From assembly GCA_002314055.1 (NCBI GenBank), contig DCBP01000124.1:1-5395 (forward strand): 5,395 nucleotides of DNA, written 5' to 3'. Of the stretch, positions 1-4,389 are shown piece by piece. The notes beneath the pieces are model-generated. The model had not been told where the DNA came from. It was given only the letters and a program-made list of their open reading frames with translations, and did not search any database. The first letter of the stretch is position 1, and every line of letters begins with the position of its first letter. A program made the translations under genes and the position numbers. Origin of the DNA: Prevotella sp. UBA1104. GTDB taxonomy: Bacteria > Bacteroidota > Bacteroidia > Bacteroidales > Bacteroidaceae.

Positions 1-78
1 CTTCGTGGCTTGATTTACACAGATTCTATGATAAATTCTATATAAATCAGCTCTCATCTGTGTAATCTTGCGGCGAAG
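1..78. repeat. Long imperfect palindrome (intergenic repeat)
   Basis: The two arms are complementary: TTACACAGAT at 15-24 pairs perfectly with ATCTGTGTAA at 56-65 (10 bp), and CTTCG at 1-5 pairs with CGAAG at 74-78, with a mismatched stretch between. The arms enclose an AT-rich loop of about 31 bases. No coding frame in this stretch looks real. From memory, ATCTGTG-rich palindromic repeats are scattered between genes in Bacteroides and Prevotella genomes, but I cannot confirm copy number here. The element touches the window edge, so it may extend to the left. Confidence 0.6.
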
Positions 79-91
79 CCAGCAACATTAA

Positions 92-149
92 ATCTGTGGA
101 CATAGCCTGTATTTAGACATAAAAATCCGTGTCATCTGTGATATCTGTG
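92..149. repeat. ATCTGTG motif cluster with 9-bp phasing
   Basis: The heptamer ATCTGTG occurs at 92-98, 134-140 and 143-149, with a one-mismatch copy (ATCCGTG) at 125-131. The last three start exactly 9 bases apart. The same heptamer forms the right arm of the palindrome at 56-62 and appears inverted at 18-24 and, much farther on, at 827-833. The motif is seen directly; its role is unknown. It could be repeat debris or a protein-binding array. Confidence 0.5.
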
Positions 150-186
150 GGAGATTGTAATCATCACTCCAAATATCGGATGAGTC

Positions 187-207
187 AAAAACTTGCAAAA
201 ATGCAAG
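187..207 (-). terminator. Small stem-loop, possible minus-strand terminator
   Basis: CTTGCA at 192-197 and TGCAAG at 202-207 form a 6-bp stem with a 4-base loop. Read on the minus strand, the stem is followed at once by five T residues (complement of 187-191), which is the form of a minimal intrinsic terminator. No convincing minus-strand gene feeds into it, so it could equally be an operator in front of the gene at 235. The stem is short and only two of its pairs are G-C. Confidence 0.25.
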
Positions 208-234
208 AAAAATAAAAGCATATATCAATGAATA

Positions 235-720
235 ATGATAACATTTGACAAACTTAAAATTGTCACAAACATCAAGGACATTACAGACATAGATACAACT
301 GTATTTGTCACACAAACCAAGGATGGGGAAATTCTTTACTATAAATATAGGCAAGAATCACCATTTTGTCTAATAATACAAGCAGACTTCAATAAACAGG
401 AACTTGTGATAGAGTTTACAGGGAAGATTCTGAAAGAAGATTATCCACAACTATCAAATGCCAATCCTATTCTTACGGTATTCGATGAAGCAATAAGGCG
501 GAATGAAGTTACGGCATATCATTCAGATTTGAAAGAATACATGATGGCATTGTTAATCAAAGATTGTCACAATGACTTGGAAGAGGTAGAAGCAAAGGTG
601 AGAGCTATGATAACAAAGACTGTATCTGTCAAAAAGAAAATGCAGCCATTCCGAGACCTATACACGAAAATGCAGGATGAAGTCGCTCCACTCATAGATG
701 TCCGTAGTCTGATAGCTTGA
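235..720 (+). CDS. Replication-protein-like small protein, possibly a remnant or fusion
   Basis: This 161-residue protein starts at the first ATG of its frame; a nearby ATG at 228 is out of frame and stops at once. The first 90 or so residues (MITFDKLKIV, then QESPF, then ELVIEFTGKIL, then YPQL) resemble, from memory, the N-terminus of replication-initiator-like proteins on Bacteroidetes plasmids and mobilisable elements. Those are much longer, usually more than 250 residues. After about residue 95 the character changes to a charged helical segment (residues 96-161) with VSVKKKMQPFRDLY near the end. This could be the C-terminal end of the same family joined after an internal deletion, or a separate small-protein family. 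No membrane segment or catalytic motif is visible. The four TGTATCA motifs directly downstream fit a replication or binding context, but function is inferred only. Confidence 0.55.
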   Translation: MITFDKLKIVTNIKDITDIDTTVFVTQTKDGEILYYKYRQESPFCLIIQADFNKQELVIEFTGKILKEDYPQLSNANPILTVFDEAIRRNEVTAYHSDLKEYMMALLIKDCHNDLEEVEAKVRAMITKTVSVKKKMQPFRDLYTKMQDEVAPLIDVRSLIA

Positions 721-723
721 TTT

Positions 724-792
724 TGTATCAAATTATGTGGTGTATCATTTTAATCTTTGACAAGGTATTGATACACCTACAAAAATGTATCA
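724..792. repeat. Symmetric array of four TGTATCA motifs (iteron- or operator-like)
   Basis: TGTATCA occurs at 724-730, 741-747 and 786-792, and its inverse TGATACA at 769-775. Starts are spaced 17, 28 and 17 bases apart. The central two lie within a 9-bp perfect inverted repeat (739-747 with 769-777) around a 21-base AT-rich spacer. The copies at 741 and 786 share further similarity, continuing into TAATCT. The array begins four bases after the stop of the replication-like gene. It could be an iteron-type origin, a binding site for the upstream gene product, or a weak hairpin terminator for that gene. Confidence 0.45.
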
Positions 793-896
793 CTCTAATC
801 TAAAAGGTTATTGCGACACGGTACTACACAGATTGCAGGGTAATAAAGTAGATTTTTTCTAAATACAAGGCAAAACCGCAAATTCATCAAGAGAAA
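793..896. other. Intergenic stretch with no recognised feature
   Basis: This AT-rich segment between the TGTATCA array and the promoter at 897-928 holds no plausible coding frame. The only motif noted is an inverted copy of the left-edge repeat heptamer (CACAGAT) at 827-833. Confidence 0.5.
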
Positions 897-928
897 TTCT
901 TTAGTCTCGGAGATTTTGTATATCTTTG
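897..928 (+). promoter_or_regulatory. Bacteroidales-type promoter of the structured RNA
   Basis: TATCTTTG at 921-928 is a perfect match to the primary sigma factor -7 consensus TAnnTTTG known for Bacteroides. The upstream element is weak: only TTCT or TTTA around 897-903 lies near the expected -33 spacing. Transcription would begin near 934-938, just before the first hairpin at 941. I saw no equally good promoter elsewhere in the plus-strand intergenic DNA. Confidence 0.6.
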
Positions 929-934
929 CCCTGT

Positions 935-1190
935 CATATTGCCATCATTGGCTTTATTGACGGACATATTTAGAGAAGCGTATTTCGCCATACTCCTCCG
1001 TGTGAAACTTGGACACTTTCGCAAAATGGTTTATTGGAGTGTAGTGAGAATATGTCTCTACTTGACGTGTATTCGTATGCAAAGACGAGATACGTACAGG
1101 TGGGGCTTATTCTCCTTTTTTCCATAAACCAACGGAGTCCAAGCCGTCACACAGAGGGAGAAGGAGAGATTAAGCTCCACTTTTCTTTTT
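935..1190 (+). ncRNA. Structured non-coding RNA or long leader, unknown class
   Basis: The stretch folds into ordered hairpins. GCCA 941-944 pairs with TGGC 949-952 around a tetraloop, and GCG 978-980 pairs with CGC 986-988. Then comes one long unbranched hairpin: 993-996 with 1157-1160, 997-998 with 1154-1155, 1000-1005 with 1147-1152 (GTGTGA/TCACAC), 1008-1014 with 1137-1143 (CTTGGAC/GTCCAAG), 1028-1034 plus 1036-1038 with 1124-1130 plus 1121-1123, 1046-1052 with 1108-1114 (GAGAATA/TATTCTC), 1058-1064 with 1097-1103 (two G-U pairs), 1067-1072 with 1090-1095, and 1073-1075 with 1086-1088, closing a 10-base loop. Internal loops separate the helices. A promoter precedes it and a stem plus T-tract follows. 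The long rod with internal bubbles recalls 6S RNA in outline, but I cannot assign it. Exact ends are inferred from the promoter and terminator. It could also be a 5' leader of the lipoprotein gene. Confidence 0.65.
1163..1190 (+). terminator. Short stem and T-rich tract ending the structured RNA
   Basis: GGAG at 1163-1166 pairs with CTCC at 1175-1178, followed by A, C and then TTTTCTTTTT at 1181-1190. The stem is only 4 bp with an 8-base loop, so it is weak alone. It sits directly after the long hairpin ending at 1160, and the two together could stop the polymerase. CTCC at 1175-1178 could alternatively compete for GGAG at 1157-1160, the foot of the long hairpin, which would allow a terminator or antiterminator switch. 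Confidence 0.4.
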
Positions 1191-1254
1191 ATGCCTCTAA
1201 CATCAGATTACTAACGGCACTGTTTGGGCTGAAGGTGCAAAACGATTTACCGAA

Positions 1255-1764
1255 ATGAAAAAGCAGTTTCGTTTTTTGATGGCATTGCTTGCGTTGATGA
1301 TGCCATTAGTATTCTTCACAGGTTGCAGCAGTGATGATGATGGTGACAGCCCATCAGCAGGGAAAACAATCCAAATCAATGGGAAAAGTTATGAACTTAA
1401 CCCCTATATCGTTCAAGAGGGCAGCTTTGATTCTGAAGATGGAAAAGGTGAATTTTCTGTAGGAGTATTCAACCAAGTTGGCAACTCAAAGGACGATTGG
1501 TATTATCAATTCTCTTACACAGATTCAGCAGAGCCAAAGGTAGGTGATGATTTCTCTAAGAAATCGTTGGAACTGATGGCGTAGGATGAAACCGACACTT
1601 GCTACACTACCCTTACTTACAAGAGTGGTTCAGCTAAGGTTGTCTCTATAGACAAGAGTAAAGACGATATGACCATCAAATTCGACAATCTAAAAATGGC
1701 AGGTGGCGAGTATTCCTATACATTCAACGGAACAGCTACCGTTGATTTCAATTTTGCAAGATAA
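1255..1764 (+). pseudogene. Surface lipoprotein gene interrupted by in-frame TAG
   Basis: The frame encodes a lipoprotein signal peptide: MKKQFR, a hydrophobic core, and lipobox F-T-G-C with the lipidated cysteine at residue 24. The next residues, SSDDDGD, match the serine/acidic lipoprotein export signal that sends Bacteroidota lipoproteins to the cell surface. A beta-rich, aromatic-containing domain follows. Translation stops at TAG 1582-1584 after 109 residues. The same frame then stays open for 59 further codons to TAA at 1762-1764, with normal composition and beta-type alternation ending in a DFNFAR tail. The full product would be about 169 residues, so the TAG probably arose by a point change (CAG to TAG is the simplest). 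I do not recognise the family beyond small Bacteroidota lipoproteins. Only 17 bases separate it from the TM2 gene, and the structured RNA lies just upstream. A sequencing error or TAG readthrough are alternatives to a true pseudogene. Confidence 0.75.
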
Positions 1765-1781
1765 ATCTAAATACAATTAAT

Positions 1782-2369
1782 ATGGCACTTATTAAATGCA
1801 CTGAATGTGGCGAAATGATTTCAGATAAAGCCACAACATGCCCACATTGTGGAGCACCAATAGAAAAAATGATAAAATGCGAAGATTGCGGTGCAGAATA
1901 TTCCGCAGATGATGAAGCATGTCCCCAATGTGGATGTCCTAATCCCTTCAATAAAGGACAAGAGCAGTATTCTGAACAACCAAATACTAAGAAGAGTACC
2001 ATAGATGTATCTGAAGAACGCAAAAAACGTGTTCAACATTTTCTTGTCGAAAATCGGCAAAAACTACCACAGAATAAGTTCAATGAGATTAGAGAGATTC
2101 TTTTGAACCTCACAGATGAACAATGGGAGACCATTGAATACATCACATTCAAAGATCCAACCATGATGCTTGTTCTTTCCATATTGGTAGGTGAGTTTGG
2201 AGTTGACCGTTTTGTACTTGAAGATACGACCAATGGGGCTTTGAAACTGTTACTTACATTTTGCTGTGGCGTAGGTTTAATATGGTGGGTTATAGACATA
2301 TTCCAAGTCAATAGGTTGACGTTAGATTATAACTATAAACTATTAAGAGAAACATTGTCATTTGTCTAA
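1782..2369 (+). CDS. Double zinc-ribbon TM2-domain membrane protein
   Basis: This 195-residue protein has two zinc ribbons at its N-terminus: C6-x2-C9 with C20-x2-C23, and C33-x2-C36 with C47-x2-C50. A polar linker and a charged helical segment (about residues 78-122) follow. A TM2 domain then spans about residues 124-175: the KDPTMM entry, a first hydrophobic helix, the family's D-R-F turn (residues 142-144), and a second hydrophobic helix with a GLIWWVIDIF ending. TM2 proteins are small two-helix inner-membrane proteins, and this layout is familiar from Bacteroides. The ribbons should face the cytoplasm and could bind a nucleic acid or protein partner. No Shine-Dalgarno site precedes the ATG, as is normal for the phylum. 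The first 24 residues closely resemble those of the gene at 3545, so the two are paralogous in that part. Biological role is unknown. Confidence 0.9.
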   Translation: MALIKCTECGEMISDKATTCPHCGAPIEKMIKCEDCGAEYSADDEACPQCGCPNPFNKGQEQYSEQPNTKKSTIDVSEERKKRVQHFLVENRQKLPQNKFNEIREILLNLTDEQWETIEYITFKDPTMMLVLSILVGEFGVDRFVLEDTTNGALKLLLTFCCGVGLIWWVIDIFQVNRLTLDYNYKLLRETLSFV

Positions 2370-2751
2370 AGAAACTTTTTACATATCGGTATCAATAGTG
2401 TGTTTGACAGGTTTTACTTGGCTTACATTGTCATATGCTACATGGGGGACAGAATTCCTTTTCTGTCCCTTTAAAGCTATCTTAGGTTTGCCATGCCCAC
2501 TTTGTGGATTAACTCATGCCTGCCACTATTTACTTGGAGGTGAATTTACGTGTGCAATATTATCTAACCCTTTAGTTATATTTGCACCCATAGGATTATT
2601 CGTCCCAATAGTTATATACGATTTATTTAGTCATAATCAGTATACTTGGCTTATGTTTCAATTTGTTCATCCAAAGATGCGTTCAACATTTTATCTTATA
2701 CTCTTAACTGCATGGTTATATAAAATTTTCATTTATAAAATTGGTTTTTGA
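2362..2751 (+). CDS. DUF2752 family membrane protein
   Basis: The product is 129 residues and shows the DUF2752 signature: CPFKAILGLPCPLCGLTHA at residues 35-53, with C35, C45 and C48, then a GGEF segment and a SNPL turn leading into a membrane helix. Three hydrophobic segments are visible, at about residues 7-28, 66-86 and 107-124. The start is taken as TTG at 2362: the frame is closed by TAA at 2344 and contains no ATG before the first membrane helix. This start overlaps the end of the TM2 gene by 8 bases, which points to coupled translation. DUF2752 proteins often sit beside TM2 genes; their biochemical role is not known to me. The CPxCG motif may bind a metal or act as a redox pair, but that is inference. 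Confidence 0.85.
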   Translation: MSKETFYISVSIVCLTGFTWLTLSYATWGTEFLFCPFKAILGLPCPLCGLTHACHYLLGGEFTCAILSNPLVIFAPIGLFVPIVIYDLFSHNQYTWLMFQFVHPKMRSTFYLILLTAWLYKIFIYKIGF

Positions 2752-2752
2752 T

Positions 2753-3541
2753 ATGAAGAGAAATCTCATTCTAATTATAGCAAGCGTCTTATTGATGATT
2801 GTAATGACTATAGAATGGTGCACGTATTTCGGATATGACGTGTATCACTCAGAGAACGGAATATTTCTAAGACATAAAGTATATATAGCCACTTATGAGA
2901 ACATGTCGGAAAGCGAACTAAGACAAAGGGCAGAAACAGGTGATGCTGATGCAATGGCCGTGCTTAGTGGCAAAATATTTGACGCACACAAAGGGACTGA
3001 ATGTAAAGAAGCACTTGAACTTGCCCAAAAATCTGCCGACATGAATTGTCCACGTGGAAAAAAAATGTTAGGTCTTTGGTATCAGTATGGCTACTGTGTC
3101 TCCCAAAACCAACAAAAGGCATTCGAGTTGTATAAAGAGGCTGCAAACGAAAAAGAACCTGTAGCTTTATACAATATCGGGTATTGCTATCTGAACGGTT
3201 TGGGGGTAAAAAAAGATTCAATAGAAGGACTCATGTATCTTGAAAAATCTGCCTTGCAGGGTGTTCCCATTGCTCAATATGTGCTTGGAGCTTTATATTA
3301 TAATGGCGGTAAGACTATACAAAAAAATGTTAGTAAAAGCATAGAATGGCTTACATTAGCATCTAATCAAGGAATGCCTACTGCCCAATATGAATTGTCT
3401 AAGGTTTATTATCATGGAGAAAGCGGTGAAGTCGCTCCTGACTATAATAAGGCAAAGGATTTGTGTAGAAAGGCAGCAGAGCAAGGGCTACCCGAAGCAA
3501 AGTGGGCATTAGAAAACAAATTCAACTCTAAAAAAGATTAG
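2753..3541 (+). CDS. Membrane-anchored Sel1-repeat protein
   Basis: I chose ATG 2753, which gives 262 residues and starts one base after the previous stop. A TTG at 2741 in the same frame would add four residues but gives a less natural N-terminus. MKRN followed by about 16 hydrophobic residues forms an uncleaved anchor or signal peptide; no lipobox is seen. After a linker, about five Sel1-like helical repeats run from residue 63 to the end (about 63-101, 102-136, 137-172, 173-209 and 210-262). Each carries the A-x-x-x-L-G/S and W/Y-x-x-G/N patterns, with A-A or S-A near the end of its second helix. Sel1 repeats form a solenoid that scaffolds protein complexes. Here the solenoid should lie outside the cytoplasm, held to the inner membrane. 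The partner is probably encoded in the same operon. It ends in TAG with the next ATG in the same frame three bases later. Confidence 0.9.
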   Translation: MKRNLILIIASVLLMIVMTIEWCTYFGYDVYHSENGIFLRHKVYIATYENMSESELRQRAETGDADAMAVLSGKIFDAHKGTECKEALELAQKSADMNCPRGKKMLGLWYQYGYCVSQNQQKAFELYKEAANEKEPVALYNIGYCYLNGLGVKKDSIEGLMYLEKSALQGVPIAQYVLGALYYNGGKTIQKNVSKSIEWLTLASNQGMPTAQYELSKVYYHGESGEVAPDYNKAKDLCRKAAEQGLPEAKWALENKFNSKKD

Positions 3542-3544
3542 GTT

Positions 3545-4369
3545 ATGGCACTGATAAAATGTAATAATTGTGGACGTTCTGTTTCAGACAGAGCTACTGT
3601 ATGCCCTCATTGTGGCTGTGACCCGCATGTGGCAAAGGATGCTAATAATGAAACTGACAATCATTCAGAGAATGAACAAAATCCCAATCTCACCACTTGC
3701 CCTTCTTGTGGCTCATTAGTTTCAAAGAAAGCTAAAGTTTGTCCTAAATGCGGACAGTCAATATTAACTGTTTCTACTCAAAATCAGAATGCAACTGAAA
3801 ACAGCTTAAACATTGACGAATATGATTGTTCTGAGGAGCATTCTGCAAATCGTGGTTTGCTGAGTATTGTCGGCATACTGACCGTTATAGCACTCGTTTT
3901 TGCAGCTTTCTTGTTTAGTGGTAATCGCTACTATAACGGCAAGACATTGAAATTCACAATCGACACTTGCGCTGTTGATACAGATTCTTATGTTGATGAT
4001 TCCTTAATGACAGACAGCACATCTGGATATCCTATTGACTACAATTCCGAATTAGCAGATTCTGCCATATCCTTCAACGATTACAATAGCAACGAACAGA
4101 TAGAAGAGGAAGAAATAGGCTTTAAGTCAAATACAGATGTATTGGATTTCGTTGTCGGCAACAGCTATTCGCACGATGGCATTACTCTCAGAATTACAGA
4201 CGAAGCCGTGTATGCAAACGATAACAAGATTTCAACATCCAAGCCTGTGTTCCGTAAATTATCACTCAACAAAGGTATCATTACGGCACGTCCATCTATA
4301 TCCATAACAGTGGTAAGAGACGATAACAGACTTGTTGACAACAACAACGGAGACTCATACTATTATTAA
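3545..4369 (+). CDS. Double zinc-ribbon single-pass membrane protein
   Basis: This 274-residue protein has two N-terminal zinc ribbons: C6-x2-C9 with C20-x2-C23, and C52-x2-C55 with C66-x2-C69. They are joined by an Asn/Glu-rich linker. A single membrane helix runs from about residue 104 to 125. Beyond it lies an acidic, Asp/Ser/Tyr/Asn-rich segment (about 135-192) and a compact beta-type C-terminal domain (about 197-274) with the pattern VVGNSY, GITLRITDEAVYAN, ITARPSISITVV, GDSYYY. Similar tails occur in other Bacteroides proteins I recall, without known function. The ribbons should be cytoplasmic and the tail extracytoplasmic, as expected for a signal-passing or tethering protein. Residues 1-24 are close to those of the TM2 protein at 1782 (MALIKC, then C-G, S-D, A-T, CPHCG), so a duplication of the ribbon module is likely. 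It starts three bases after the Sel1 gene. Confidence 0.88.
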   Translation: MALIKCNNCGRSVSDRATVCPHCGCDPHVAKDANNETDNHSENEQNPNLTTCPSCGSLVSKKAKVCPKCGQSILTVSTQNQNATENSLNIDEYDCSEEHSANRGLLSIVGILTVIALVFAAFLFSGNRYYNGKTLKFTIDTCAVDTDSYVDDSLMTDSTSGYPIDYNSELADSAISFNDYNSNEQIEEEEIGFKSNTDVLDFVVGNSYSHDGITLRITDEAVYANDNKISTSKPVFRKLSLNKGIITARPSISITVVRDDNRLVDNNNGDSYYY

Positions 4370-4389
4370 AGAAAAACAATTATTTCGTT

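Noticed and set aside
1..150. CRISPR array
   Set aside because: The ATCTGTG copies are too short, too close and in both orientations; there are no spacers of even length and no cas genes.
88..354. Minus-strand open frame across the repeat cluster and the start of the replication-like gene
   Set aside because: It covers noncoding repeats and the antisense of a better gene, and its Cys/Tyr/Phe-rich product looks like translated AT-rich DNA.
920..929. Match (9 of 10) to the IntDOT-type core GTAnnTTTGC
   Set aside because: The match follows directly from the Bacteroidales -7 promoter element, which shares most of these bases. No integrase or element boundary is visible nearby.
939..1127. Plus-strand 62-codon open frame
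   Set aside because: It starts at a TTG and lies fully inside the structured RNA. Its sequence is accounted for by helix pairing and shows no domain or export signal.
935..1190. Assignment to tmRNA, RNase P RNA, SRP RNA or 6S RNA
   Set aside because: The conserved motifs of the first three that I could look for are absent. The 6S idea rests only on overall rod shape, so I left the class open.
1034..1258. Plus-strand 74-codon open frame whose stop overlaps the lipoprotein ATG
   Set aside because: The ATGA overlap looks like coupling, but the frame runs through one strand of the long hairpin and the T-tract. Its composition looks like translated RNA structure. I treat it as a chance frame, with some doubt.
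1748..2311. Three overlapping minus-strand open frames
   Set aside because: All are antisense shadows of the well-supported zinc-ribbon TM2 gene.
2741..2752. Earlier TTG start for the Sel1 gene
   Set aside because: It would add only four residues ahead of a natural MKRN plus hydrophobic N-terminus, whereas ATG 2753 follows the previous stop by one base.
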